Assembly: GCA_964006375.1 (NCBI GenBank)
Contig: OZ023267.1
Location: 35,103,766-35,167,765, forward strand
DNA length: 64,000 nt
Direction: 5' to 3'
DNA from: Tillus elongatus
Taxonomy: Eukaryota; Arthropoda; Insecta; Coleoptera; Cleridae
Below, one piece after another: positions 45,063-57,262 of this stretch. The notes under the pieces are model-generated. The model saw only the letters and a program-made list of their open reading frames with translations, searched no databases and was not told the origin of the DNA. Positions within the stretch are counted from its first letter, which is position 1, and every line of letters begins with the position of its first letter. The position numbers and the translations under genes are program-made.

Positions 45063-45300
45063 TGAGCCTCGGTGGTCGTGGGGTAAGAACGTGTGCCTCT
45101 GAACCGAGAGGTACTGGGTTCGATTCCCAGGGTGTTTCCCTTTCTATTTTTCAGCATAAACTGTAATAAATTAACATCAACCGAGGTTCTGACATTGTAT
45201 TTGAGCAACTTGAATGTCTGCACGTTCCGCTCTTCGGAGGGGGCGTAAAGCAGTGGGTCCCGTGTCTATGTAATATTGGGCACGTTAAAGATCCCCACCA
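45063..45300 (+). mobile_element. SINE-A, 3'-truncated copy
   Basis: tRNA-like head with GAGCCTCGGTGGTCGTGGGG (A-box) and GGTTCGATTCCCAGG (B-box), then the body to 'ggcacgttaaagatcccc'. The tail is missing, and family-A sequence resumes at 45,305. Confidence 0.75.
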
Positions 45301-45304
45301 TCCT

Positions 45305-45800
45305 TGCTTCGTTAGTCAAGAAAATCTGCCCGGTTTTTCCAGAAAAATTTTGTGTTTTCTTTCGCAAAATGATTTTATCTTCGGAAATAAGAAAGTAAGG
45401 GCAACCAAATGGTGCGCAGGTTTACATTATTGAAAGTATATCACTTACCACAATTTACCTCTGCAAGTTAAAAGACAAAAAAAGTTATATGCATTTAAAA
45501 AAAAACTTGGGTTGTCCTCAAAACGTCAAAGTCGCGATTAAAAACGTCAAAATTGGCAATATTTAGGTAATGCATCTGAAATTAATATGGGTTGTGTAAA
45601 GAAAATGTCGCAAGAAGAATGCTTTACAAACCCTGAAGTCTTAGCTTCAACCGTCACTGTCCTTCATTTTACTAAAAAGTTTCCAGAAAATTCATTTCAA
45701 ATAGACCCTTTCTCTGATGCTTTGGTTGTAGTTTTAGTTATAGAGTTTATCGTTTAATGCTATATAATTTTTGGCGAATTTTCGTAAAAAATCAATCAGG
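45305..45800 (+). repeat. family-A copy, right half
   Basis: 'cgttagtcaagaaaatctgc' through 'cctcaaaacgtcaaagtcgc' to 'tttggcgaattttcgtaaaa', as at 12,030-12,600. Likely the other half of the copy cut at 45,062. Confidence 0.65.
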
Positions 45801-46219
45801 ATTAATATATCCGTTATTATACAATATATGACAAAATTGTATACATTAATTATAGGATGTCTTAAAAAAATATTTCTGTAATCACAGGGTTGCCCATAAG
45901 TCGTTGGTGATACAGATTTTCTTTTTTTTTAATAGAACACGTCTTACGTTATTGCATTTTTGCATTTTTCCTCAAAATGTAATGCATGTTTGTAAGAAAA
46001 GAGATTCGGGACGTCCAGACTTTAGAGTTTTTATTATCTTTTCAACGGTACAAAACTTTTAATAGGTTATGTTTAGAATGAGAAAAAGGCCTTAAAATTC
46101 AAATACTTAAAAAGTTAACAATAAATAAATGTTATTGGCTTATACTACTGTAAAATTTACTTTTTGCTACAACAAATGGTTCAATTGAACAAAAAATTTA
46201 AATGCTGGTGATGATTAAA
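45801..46219. other. repeat remnant, no gene
   Basis: Contains the 'cccataagtcgttggtgata' / 'atgcatgtttgtaagaaa' block (45,890-46,010) shared with 16.2 and 52.85 kb. Confidence 0.4.
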
Positions 46220-47130
46220 TATGACAAAAAAAGTCAAAGCGCATCAAGAAGTATGTCAACTGTTTAGAGAAAAGTACTCGGAAAAGCTTAGTAGGATTAA
46301 AAACAAATTTTGCGAACATGCCATTGTAAAGAATATTCCAAAAGTGGACGTCGAATGGTATTAAGTGGAAATCCACAACTTGATGTTCTATTAGAAGTTG
46401 AAAGCAATTCACATGCAACTAGTAAAAGCATTGCTTTGGATTACGACGTAGGCCAAACTTCGGTTTGAAAATTTCACCATACAAGGTCAAAATTCTATGA
46501 TGGGTTGGCAGACGATCACTTTTATCCTAGATAAGAATTATGTGAAAAGATAATTGGATTATGTCTTCAAGATTCAATGTTTTCCTGGCGTCTCCTATTT
46601 TTAGATGAAGCAAGATGTAATGTAAGCGGAACAGTTGATAGAGAGAATGATAGATATTGGGCTGGGAGAATCCTAATTGGGTTCACCAAGTTTACACACA
46701 GAATCCTCAAAATTTAATGTGTGGGCGGGAATTATTGACTACCATATTATAGGCCCATTCTTTTTTTTTTAATAATTTAACAGGTACTTGCAATTTTTAC
46801 AGTTGCAATTAATGCCTGAACTGGTTGCACATTTACTGATGTTCGAACTAAGTTCTAACAGGAAAATGGATAGGAAGAGGAGGTCCAATAAAATGACCGG
46901 CTAGGTCTGCCGACTTGAACACCTTTAGACCTTTTTCTCTCGTGGTGCTTCAAAAGTCAAATTTTTTTAATATCGACTCCATAATTTAGAAGATATCAAG
47001 GAAAAAATTAAACATGAGATTAGATTGATATCGCCTAAAACTTTGCATAATGTAAGTAATAAATTTTACAATGCTCTTGGGTATGGTCAGTTAGTACATC
47101 GCCATCACTTTAAACATCTATTTACTAAAA
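46220..47130 (+). pseudogene. mariner/Tc1-superfamily transposase, near full length, broken
   Basis: Forward frames: FREKYSEKLSRI (about 46,260), SKSIALDYDVGQTSV (helix-turn-helix, about 46,425), SYFxxDEA-type first catalytic block reading FLDEARCNVSGTVDRENDRYW (about 46,597-46,660, split here as FLDEARCNVS and GTVDRENDRYW), NPNWVHQVYTQNPQNLM, KWIGRGGPIK, a stop, PARSADLN, and the C-terminal LISPKTLHN ... FYNALGYGQLVHRHHFKHL near 47,100. Same family as 7,501-7,765. Multiple stops and frame changes. Confidence 0.75.
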
Positions 47131-47900
<770 letters not shown>

Positions 47901-48156
47901 TTGTGTGAAAATTACACTAAAATGTAGGTAGCTGCTGACGACAGAGAATAATGTTTGCGATGCCAGGGCGAAATCGCCTTTAGATTATGATTATGATAAT
48001 TATCAGGATATGTGTAACATATATTTGAAATAAAATTTGATAGATTAAACATATGTAGACCATTATATGAATAGAATTCATATGCTAGAAATGTGCTGCA
48101 AATGTTGATTGGACAATATCTGAAAAAAAAATATATTAAATGATTCAAACTTGGAT

Positions 48157-48703
48157 AACTCAATTTACGATAAACTTAAAAAGTTTAATTGGTATGTGGT
48201 AAGACCTTTCTCAAAGAAACATGTCCACCAAATGTCATTAAAATATCTTTGTAATTTTCGGAGAAAAAAATTTTTTTCAAAATAAAATTCAAAATTTGAA
48301 AAACTCAATTTTCTATAAACTTAGCAAGTTGAATTTTGCTACATAATAGGTCATTTCCCAAGGAAACGTACTTACCAAATTTAACTAAAATATCTATGTA
48401 ATTTTCGGAGAAAAGATTTTTTTCGAAATATAACTCACAGTTTGAAAACTCAATTTTCTATAAACTTATAAAGTTGAATTTTAGTACATAGCAAGGAATT
48501 TCCCAAGTCAGCGTATACACAAAATTTCATTAAAATAGCTTTGTACCTTTCGGGGAAAAAATTTTTTTCGAAAGAAAACTCAAAATTTTCCCGAAAACCT
48601 TGTCCGATTTTCCTGGATAACGAACTCATCCAAGCCATTAATAAAAGAAAGGCACTTGCCGAGTTTAATCGAAATCGGTTAATTATTTTTTGAGTTATCG
48701 GTT

Positions 48704-48797
<94 letters not shown>

Positions 48798-48860
48798 TGA
48801 AACTGACCCCCGGATATGGTTAGTAAATTTTTTTAAATAAAAATTCACTAAAAAAGCTGC
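48157..48860 (-). repeat. family-A copy (reverse) with 145-bp triplication and TA core
   Basis: 'aactcaattt' marks three tandem units at about 48,157, 48,302 and 48,447 (145 bp apart). Then 'cctggataacgaactcatcc' (reverse of the gttag..ccagg block), 'ttttttgagttatcggttgg', a TA core 48,708-48,794, 'aaactgacccccggatatgg' and a hairpin near 48,825-48,852. Confidence 0.7.
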
Positions 48861-49835
48861 AAATTGATTGGTTTGGTGAACTGTTAAAAATTCATAGTTT
48901 TCAATGTTATATTTTGCCATTTTTTATTAAAGTTTTAAGAGAATTGGAAGAATTATGTTTATAAAATATTACTTCGTATTTACTAACCCGTAAAATTAGT
49001 TTCGAGAATGAAAAATAGATTAATCCTGGCGCCTCCACCAATTGTTGTCAAGAGCTTTCGTAATAATTGCTTTTCGATATTGTGGCATCAACTAGCGTTG
49101 TAAAAAGTAACAACAACAATACGGGGGTGTCTGATATTATCGGCTATTATTTATTATTAGGTTTTATATAGGACTGCGTCCACTAATTTGGCCTTTAGCG
49201 GTATCATTGTTAATGTGATGGATGCCCATCTTAAATCATAGATTTCGTTGTTTACAAATATTTAATTTGTAATGCAAGCGTTACGGTTGTTTATTTTTAT
49301 ACCAGCGGTAGTTTACAGAATAGGTCTAAATAGATACTAGTATAGTAGGGTGAACGTGTTAATGATAAGGTTTCTTATAGGGTAGCGACTTCAACACCAG
49401 AAATCGTCAAGAGAATTCGCTTTGCTTCTTGACTGAAGAGACATGTAATTGGTTTAGTTATCCGAGAAGTAGGTATTAGAGCTGATATTCGCTCAAGCAA
49501 CAAATACAATAACGCAAATAAAAATCTCATTGTTGCAGAAACATCCTTCATAAATGGAGACTTCTACCAAATAATAATGAAAGAAGTTTCTACCCAACGA
49601 ATTGTAAGAGAATTATAAAAATCCAAAAGGAATGTGTTATTCTTTTCAGACGAATAAAAATTGTTAGAATCCAGTTTATTGAAAAATACTTATCGACATA
49701 CCTTCCCCAATAAATACTGAACATGATTCTTCCCAATAATGAAAAGAAACATGTCCATGCTTTGTCCACTCTTTTTTAATGGTTTTAAAGAAATTGTATC
49801 TACATTCATACCATCAATAATATATAATTTTTTAC
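48861..49835. other. no gene; possible transposase debris
   Basis: Near 49,400-49,680 short pieces could be remains of a transposase of the 46.2-kb type, but I cannot support a call. Confidence 0.25.
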
Positions 49836-50180
49836 GAGAACCTCGGTGGTTCAGGAATAAGAACGTGAACCTCTGAACCCAAGGGTACTGGGTTCGATCC
49901 CAGGTTACTCCTTTCACTTTTCAGTACAAACTGTAACATTAACATCAACCGAGGTTCTAGTATTGTATTTGAGCAAGTTGAATGTCTGCACGTTCCGCCC
50001 TTCGGAGGGGGCGTAAAGCCATCGGTCCCGTGTCCATGCAATGTTGGGCACGTTAAAGATCCCTACATTCCTTACAGAAAGACAGAGGTTCGGCAAAATT
50101 TCCAGGATAGTGAGGTAAAACTGCTCCCTGGCGTCGGTGATTGGCCATAATCGCGAAAATAGGCCGACGAAAAACACACA
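49836..50180 (+). mobile_element. SINE-A, complete reference copy
   Basis: tRNA-like head CCTCGGTGGTTCAGGAATAA (A-box) and GGTTCGATCCCAGG (perfect B-box) 45-50 bases later, then 'gtatttgagcaa', 'tgtctgcacgttccgccctt', 'gggggcgtaaagcc', 'gggcacgttaaagatcccta', 'gcgtcggtgattggcc' and a short A-rich tail. The head is tRNA-derived; the 'gcacgttaaagatcc' block resembles a conserved central motif I know from invertebrate SINEs, which is inference here. Confidence 0.8.
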
Positions 50181-50598
50181 CAAAAATTCATTTAGACGAA
50201 TTCATGACAACTACAAATAAAAATCTGTTGCTACGTTATAATGTTTTTATGGAAAAATTCTTAAAATAGCTAGAACGAAAATATCGACACACATCAACTC
50301 GTCAGCTTATTACAATTTTTTTTTTTCAAAAAATTAAACTTATTTGATTTTATATATTTAATTCAAAAGAAACTTTCCAAGTAAGGGGAATCAATTTAAT
50401 CAGTTTGCTTATTTAAAACAAGGTAGCTACTGTCGGGTATGTTCTTTCCCACTTCTAAAGCCTTAAATAAGTCAATTTTTAGCTTGTCATTACAAAAATA
50501 TTGTGGCTGTATGCGGCTACCTACCGTGTGTCTATGTTGAGTATCAAGAATATGTTTAGCAAAAGTAGATTTTTCAGCGTGGTTATTTGTAAGTGCAG

Positions 50599-50689
<91 letters not shown>

Positions 50690-51049
50690 GTTTTTCGGAC
50701 GGTAATATTATTATTTCCTTATTATTACTATTTCACATTGTGAAACCTCCAGTAATAAAAAATGTGTTTAGAAGACTTTGAAATTACTTTTAATGACAAT
50801 TTAATAAACTTAAAGAAATATAATATTTTTAAAAATCACTACCCCTATTTATATTTCCTAGACAAAAACAAAAAACCAATTTAAACACACAATAGTTAGC
50901 TGCACATGTCAGTGGGACACTTGTCGACTTCAGTCAAATTTTCAAAAAAGGTTTTTGTCATGTTTGTTATTTCATAATTAGTTTAACTTACTCGCGTTAT
51001 ATGTAAGTATTTTAAGCCTTTGTATTTTTCCTATGTAAACGGTACATTT

Positions 51050-51050
<1 letters not shown>
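50181..51050. other. no gene; (TA)n at 50,600-50,686
   Basis: AT-rich; the only feature recognised is the TA array, which has no family-A flank. Confidence 0.45.
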
Positions 51051-51345
<295 letters not shown>

Positions 51346-51764
51346 CAGTAAAAACTTGGTGCCTTTTTTGCCATTTTAACGAAATAAAAGACCTCCTGAG
51401 GTGCTATTCACACACAATCCTCCCAACTGACCTGACCTGACCTGCCCTGACAGCAGCTTGTCTAAATAAAATGGAAAAAATGGAAAAACCAACCCTGCCA
51501 TACATCACGTAATTAGGCAAACTGATGTTGTCACCAAGTTGCGAGACGCTCGTCCAGGTTTGAGCTGACTGTTAATATATTAATATGTCAATGTAAAATA
51601 CATATACCTCTATGGTCCAAGAGATGTATATGGATGCGTTCACACGTTCATACTGAATAGATGCGTTCACACGTTCATACTGAATATTTAACTTAGGTTT
51701 TTCAGTTGCTAAAAAAGTAACTACAAATTGAATGAAGTAATTGAACGTTTCGTTCGAATTTTAG
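51346..51764. other. no gene; short duplication
   Basis: 'atgcgttcacacgttcatactgaata' is duplicated near 51,634 and 51,661. Nothing coding is recognised. Confidence 0.4.
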
Positions 51765-51912
51765 TGAATTTTCACAAAACATAATATTATATATTTGTGA
51801 TTCATTCACTAATGAAGAGATCCCGACTTTTGAATTTAAAAAAAATTATTCAAATGAGCGCGAACTAGGCCCCCTAGGACCCATATCCAGGGTTATTTTC
51901 AATTTTTATATG

Positions 51913-52007
<95 letters not shown>

Positions 52008-52560
52008 CACACCGATAACAAAAAAATAATGGGCCGATTTTGATCAAATTGTGTGAGTACCTTCCTTCTGCAAGCGACTTGGACGGGTTCGTTAGCTAGG
52101 AAAATCGAACCAGGTTTTCCTGGAAAATTTTGTTTTCTTTCGGAAAAATTTATATCTCCAGAAATAACAAAGTAAGGGCAACCAAATTTGTTACGCGTGT
52201 TTGTATTATAAATAGTGACCCAGTGACCCACGTGCTAAAATTTAGGTCTGTAAGTTGAAATACAAAAATATATAGGCATTAAAATAAAAAAACGAATAAA
52301 TCGCGATTTAAAACGTCAAAATTCGCAACATTCAGGCAAAGAACCTGGAACAAATACGGACTATATAAAGAAAATCCTGACGTTTCAGCTTCAACCGTCA
52401 TTGTCTTTCATTTTACTAAAATATTTCCAGAAAATTAATTTCAAATAGACCCTTGTCTGATGTTTTTGACGATAGTTTTAGTTAAATTGATGGTCTTGCT
52501 GTGGGATTAGTTAAGTTTCTGGTTTAACTATCTATAATTTTTAGCTAATTTTCGTAGAAA
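51765..52560 (+). repeat. family-A copy, long form with TA core 51,914-52,001
   Basis: Left module, TA core, 'cacaccgataacaaaaaaat', 'gttagctaggaaaatcgaac', then the long right half ending 'agctaattttcgtagaaaaa'. A further left module begins at 52,560-52,680. Confidence 0.7.
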
Positions 52561-52911
52561 AAATCGGCATTAAGGAGACCGCGATCTTTTGATTTTAAAA
52601 AGATTTCTTCAAATAAGCGCAAACTAGGCCCCCTAGAATTCATATCCGGGTTTACTTTCAGTTTTTTCTGTTTACATGTATACAGGGTGACACATTTATA
52701 CGGTAAAGCTTAATGTGATTGTTATTATGCAAGATACTTAAAAAATTGTATACGTTAATTATAGAGTGTTTTAGCTGCATCTTATAAAAAGATTTTTACA
52801 ATCATAGAGTTGTTGATGGTCCCTACAATTGTTTTTTCGAACACCCTTATATTATTGCATTTTTGCATTTTTTATCGAAATATGATGCATGTTTGTAAGC
52901 AAAAAAATGGA

Positions 52912-53134
52912 GACGCAGTAAGTGCGTTTTGGTAGAGAATTTTCCTTAAATCATTCAAATATCAAAGACTCAATTTGTAAAAAGTAATTTTGATAAAATA
53001 TGGTACATTGTTTCTATTATATAGGCTATACTAATAACCAGATTGATGCCTGCTTGCATTAGAGAGGCATATTTGCTATTATAAACATTTTATGAAAATT
53101 CACTTCCATAATGCACTTGCTGCGTCCAGACTTT
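52912..53134. mobile_element. MITE-like unit with inverted ends
   Basis: Left GAGACGCAGTAAGTGCGTTT, right CCATAATGCACTTGCTGCGT; about 220 bp; related to 12,665-13,062. Confidence 0.6.
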
Positions 53135-53237
53135 TTTCTTTCCATCTTGTAGCCTTGATAATATAATATATTATTCCGCAAACTCGGAAATTAATAAAGA
53201 GTTTTAATTTTTTGCAACTGACGGCTTACCCACAATT

Positions 53238-53246
<9 letters not shown>

Positions 53247-53316
<70 letters not shown>
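53247..53316. repeat. (TA)n array
   Basis: TA run directly left of the inverted-repeat element at 53,318. Confidence 0.9.
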
Positions 53317-53317
<1 letters not shown>

Positions 53318-54044
53318 GGGGCAATATTTAAGGGGTTGATTTCCCAGGTCATTTTATGAAAAAAAGTTCCCATAAACATAGGTGCTAAAATGCATTGTTT
53401 CTCAGATACAAGGTGTTAAAGCTTTTGTAAAATAACGATGTTTTAAAAATAATTCAAATATCTCCTCACCGATTGTTTTGAAATTTGGCAGCGTTGTTTG
53501 TAGTAATAATGGACTGATTTGATACTAATTAGATAAAGATTGTTACGTCCATTGGCATTAGGGGCACACCTCAACAAAAATTATTGTTCGTGTTTGTGAT
53601 TTTCTGTATGATAAATGGACATGCCATAAGAAGGTTTTAATTTTTTATAGCGTAAACGATTCAAAATACGAAGAAATTTCAAGAGACAAAAAACTTGTAG
53701 TTTCAGTTTCTTTATCTCAAAATAATATACAAATCATATTGCAGTCAGTGGCGTACATTTTTATGTCACTAAATTTTGTTGAGGTAACCCCCCCCCCCCC
53801 CAACGCCAATTAACTTAACAATCTGTATCTAATTAGGACCAAATCAGCCCATTAGTAATACAAACAACGCTGCCAAATTTCAAAACAATCGGTGAGGAGA
53901 TATATAAATAATTTTTAAAAAATCGTTATTTTACAAAAAAATTTAACACCTTGTATCTGAGAAACAATGCATTTTAGCACCAAAGTTTATGGGAACTTTT
54001 TTTCATAAAATGACCTGGGAAATCAACCCCTTAAATATTGCCCC
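53318..54044. mobile_element. 727-bp element with ~270-bp inverted repeats
   Basis: GGGGCAATATTTAAGGGGTT on the left and its inverse on the right end the element. Arms of about 265-275 bp (53,318-53,590 and about 53,780-54,044) match throughout, around a short unique centre with a poly-C run near 53,790. The same short peptide appears in open frames on both arms only because of the inversion. No transposase, so it is a non-autonomous foldback/MITE-type element inserted beside a TA array. Confidence 0.8.
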
Positions 54045-54089
54045 ATCAGTAGGTATAGATGGTATGTTCTGGAGCCACCACACACCACA

Positions 54090-54380
54090 CACCACCGGTG
54101 GTGGTGGTGGTGGTGGAACTGATCAGACCCGACGACCCCCGACCAGACCCGAGCACAGGGTGGCGGAGCCACTGACTAGACCCGAATATCTCCGCCACCT
54201 GACTTCGTATTTAACCCGAACAAGTAGCGAACTAACCTGAGATGACGTGAGCACCTCCACCACCTGACTTCGTATTTAACCCGAACAAGTAACGAACTAA
54301 CCTGAGATGACGTGAGCACCTCCACCACCTGACTTCGTATTTAACCCGAACAAGTAGCGAACTAACCTGAGATGACGTAA
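54090..54380. repeat. (GGT)n then 65-bp tandem repeat x 3
   Basis: A GGT run near 54,097-54,116 is followed by three 65-bp units starting at about 54,190, 54,255 and 54,320 ('cacctgacttcgtatttaac', 'gaactaacctgagatgacgt'). Near-identical units, so recent. Confidence 0.8.
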
Positions 54381-55203
54381 TCAAAAGCCAACTAACCTGT
54401 ATTAGGCAAACGAGGAACCGCCATTTAAAATAACATGTGTAATAAGAAGGTAATTATTAGCAATAAAATATAAACCACTTATCTAACCTGAGAAGTATAT
54501 GAAAATTCGCTAACAGAACGCACTTGCTGCGTTCAGCTTATTTATGTAAAAATTGGTAGACCAACTCACCAGATAATCATCGCCTTCAAACATCGGACCA
54601 CACTAACACTTAATTTTTTAAAACACCAACACCAATGTTCACGCTTTACACAAAATAACTAGTTCCATATTAATAACACCTGTAAACAGATTTACAAAAG
54701 AGCAATGCGCTATGTAAGACATATAGCCTCTCCAGCTATTAAAAAATAACCCTGTTTTATTTAAATGTAAACAAACAGTAATACACTTAAACATCTGATG
54801 CATTTTAGGTAAGATTCAAAAAATTATTAAACACATAATTGTCATGACCGCACCCGACTGATGATTTAAACTGTTATTAGCAGGCTATTCACCTAAAGCG
54901 GAAACACTTGTGATAACGGTTAATCAGCTGGTGGCTGATGTACTAATGCGTTTGCACTAAAATCATAACGTTTTATTTCGCTTCCCAGATCATATGACGG
55001 CTTTAGTTTAAATAGAGAATCGGTAGCGAATTTTTATATAAGTTATTTGGTGTAAATTATTTTATTAGAAAATTGAAATACATGTTTTTTATATCGTAAA
55101 CCCACCAAATTTGTTTCTTAGACAACGGTTTAAGGTTAGAAATAAAACACTCGATTGTAATACAATTAATTTATTAGGAGTAATAAGATTTACATACAAA
55201 ATA
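54381..55203. other. left flank of the virus-like element
   Basis: A family-A right end lies at 54,480-54,538. Beyond it no repeat or gene is recognised. The left terminus of the virus-like element must lie between about 54,540 and 55,160, but without the right end inside the window a terminal inverted repeat cannot be identified. On the minus strand an AATAAA near 55,165-55,173 would serve the capsid gene. Confidence 0.4.
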
Positions 55204-56407
55204 TTACATAATGGCTCTTACAATACCAGTTAGAGGTTTATATTCAAATACACAATCATGAATAATTAAACAGTAGGCCCTAGTTCTCGGAGCAAAATTG
55301 TCTTTACTCATAAACTCCACTTTGATGTCGACTGTTGAAGACTTGATTGATTCATTCTGGTGTTGGCAATCGATTATAAAATGGAGCTCGATCTTTAAAC
55401 TCATAATTTAAAAGAGGCTCCGACATGTTTTTATAGTAAAAACTTTTTTGAAAATCTGTATACATCTGGTAGGCTTCAACATATTTTGATCTTTCGAAAT
55501 CCATATTCATAGCTTCATAAGGGTAGCATTCTGAATTTAGGAACACTCGTAGATCTACCATACCGATGTTATCGAAGAAGTCACCTTTTTTGCTTATGTT
55601 ATCTTTCCGATCTGTTTGAAACGCTATAATCACATATCTAGGTCTTTCCAAGTTGGTTGCAGTTTTAACAGCCCACACATCTCTGTTTATATCTCTGAGT
55701 GATGGTAGCTCATATATATCCCATTTCCGATATGCGAGAAATATAGATGTGTCTTTTGCTATTTTATCCATCAGTTCCAGCTTCATTTGATCGTTTGGAA
55801 ATACATGTTTTGCTTTTAAAAACATGTTGGTTACAGTTATCTTAGATCTTGCTGTTCCTGTGCTGTAATAGCAGTTGGAATCATTTCGAGCTCTTGTAAA
55901 TCGGAAAGTATGTTTGCCACAGAGAACTCCTTTAAAGTGATGAAAGAAACTGAAGAGGAACCAAAGAGGTAGGAGCAAGTGAAACTTGTTATCGTTTAAG
56001 GTGATGTGATCTGATGATACATTTAACCCAGCATTGCTAAGAGATTTTGCTTCATTCTTACTAAACGAAAGCAGAGTTTTGATGTTTGTTGTGGTGTATG
56101 GATCTCGTACTCGCTCCACTTCCTTGTTATTTAATTCATAGATCATTGATTCAAACAGAGCTACTCCTCCGTTATTTGACATGTGGCAGACACCAGTAGC
56201 ATTTTGTACTGCTAGAGGTTCCAGAGCACCTTCGATTATTAGAGCTGACTCTGCTAGACATACGAATGCATCTTGCTGATTGATGTTTATTTCAACTTCA
56301 TCGCTGTTACCAAACGATTTAGTTGATGAATAGTAAGACCTAAGTTCTTCTCGATCAATGGAGTCGTCAAACTTGGGGTCTTTGAATATTTCTAGTTTTG
56401 ATGACAT
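55204..56407 (-). pseudogene. double jelly-roll major capsid protein, one frameshift
   Basis: This is the main shell protein (hexon) of the particle in Polinton/adintovirus relatives. The start is taken at the ATG of MSSKLEIFKDPKFDDSI (56,407), the family-like N-terminus; upstream codons in frame lack an ATG. The first frame gives about 351 residues with NINQQDAFVCLAESALIIEG, GVALFESMIYELN, FKGVLCGKHTFRF and SKITVTNMFLKAKHVFPND, all of which I recognise as typical of the insect double jelly-roll family. The typical C-terminus, with the AYCLIIHD and PLTGIVR motifs, is in another frame and ends at 55,204. The switch is at a 4-base homopolymer (55,378-55,381) and fits one extra base. Total length is about 400 residues. 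The lesion or a sequence error would remove only the last ~58 residues. Overlaps the 53-residue ORF by 41 bases. Confidence 0.8.
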
Positions 56408-56528
56408 GATAACCAAGACTTTTAAGGAATTCAATATTATCGGAACGAAGTGTATGCTTCAAAGGAGCTGATTGTACTAAATTTGTTTTGGTAGATTCGC
56501 TTGCTTTTATATCTTTAAAGACTAGCAT
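56367..56528 (-). CDS. 53-residue mini-protein between penton and capsid genes
   Basis: The ATG lies one base after the penton stop (TAG-A-ATG) and the TGA lies inside the start of the capsid gene, so the ORF bridges the only 122-base gap in this block. It is basic and contains NIEFLKSLGYHVIK near residues 31-44, a 'FLKSLG' signature that I recall from small ORFs at this place in insect Polinton-like elements (recollection, not a search). Function is unknown. The tight spacing supports coupled expression on a shared transcript. It is below common ORF length cut-offs. Confidence 0.55.
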   Translation of the reverse strand: MLVFKDIKASESTKTNLVQSAPLKHTLRSDNIEFLKSLGYHVIKTRNIQRPQV

Positions 56529-56529
56529 T

Positions 56530-57246
56530 CTAGGCAATCTTTTTAAGCTCTAAGCGAACAGACACCTCTTCACCTTGAAAGTTTACAGGAACTGAATCTT
56601 GATCCACGATGTCGATGCTTATATTTGAAATCTCTCGTTTGTTTACTGGTAAATAAATTAGATTCTTAGGTTCTATATCGATTGCATAACCAGGATCGAC
56701 CATCGGTGCAAACTCATATAACGTATGTGAAGGTTTTCCATTATAGTAAGAACCAGACACAATATTAGTTTCTATACGAATCTGTTTAACATCCACTATT
56801 TCAACAGGTAAATCAGATTCATGGAAGACACCTGGTTGAAGAATTTGCTTTGAAAATCCCAGCATTCGCCCAATCGAATCATCAGATTCAAAACTGATAC
56901 TTGTGAAACACTTTATTTCACATCTAATGGTGTTGGGATTAGGTCTTAGAATCAAAGCTAGCTGCTTTTGTTCACGTGTTGCTGTAGCACCAACAAGTTC
57001 ATTTTGAAGCAAGTTTTCCAAATGTGTTATTTCATATGCACCAGTAGGTATCGTGATGATTCTCCAAGCAGCTCCTTCTTTTACATAAAATTTATTTTTA
57101 CCTTTATATATGTTAGGTATGTTGTTGTATGTGTGAAAACCTATCAAAGCAACTGCATAACTACCACCTGGATCCAATTCAATTGGAGGATCGTAGTCTG
57201 TTGACAGATGACAACTTCGATCTTTCAACGTGAAGGTTTGCGACAT
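56530..57246 (-). CDS. penton-like minor capsid protein (single jelly roll)
   Basis: Full-length frame of 238 residues starting MSQTFTLKDRSCHLSTDYDP. By position beside the capsid gene and by the pattern ELDPGGSYAVALIGFHTYNN near residues 22-41, then IPTGAYEI.HLE and a C-terminal 'NISIDIVDQD...VNFQGEEV..RLEL' strand pair, it matches the penton protein of insect Polinton/adintovirus relatives, which forms the vertices of the icosahedral shell. No lesion is seen. Its stop is followed one base later by the 53-residue ORF and its start is 16 bases from the protease stop. The jelly-roll fold is inferred from family knowledge. Confidence 0.75.
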   Translation of the reverse strand: MSQTFTLKDRSCHLSTDYDPPIELDPGGSYAVALIGFHTYNNIPNIYKGKNKFYVKEGAAWRIITIPTGAYEITHLENLLQNELVGATATREQKQLALILRPNPNTIRCEIKCFTSISFESDDSIGRMLGFSKQILQPGVFHESDLPVEIVDVKQIRIETNIVSGSYYNGKPSHTLYEFAPMVDPGYAIDIEPKNLIYLPVNKREISNISIDIVDQDSVPVNFQGEEVSVRLELKKIA

Positions 57247-57262
57247 GACTGAAACACAGATA

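Noticed and set aside
45063..45140. A functional tRNA gene
   Set aside because: The A and B boxes are good, but the sequence continues into a SINE body shared by four copies and a cloverleaf acceptor stem does not close.
49400..49680. A further transposase of the 46.2-kb family
   Set aside because: Only short, scattered resemblances; not enough to support a feature.
55378..55381. Programmed frameshift in the capsid gene
   Set aside because: The required change is +1, at a simple homopolymer, with no slippery heptamer or obvious stem; an indel or sequence error is simpler.
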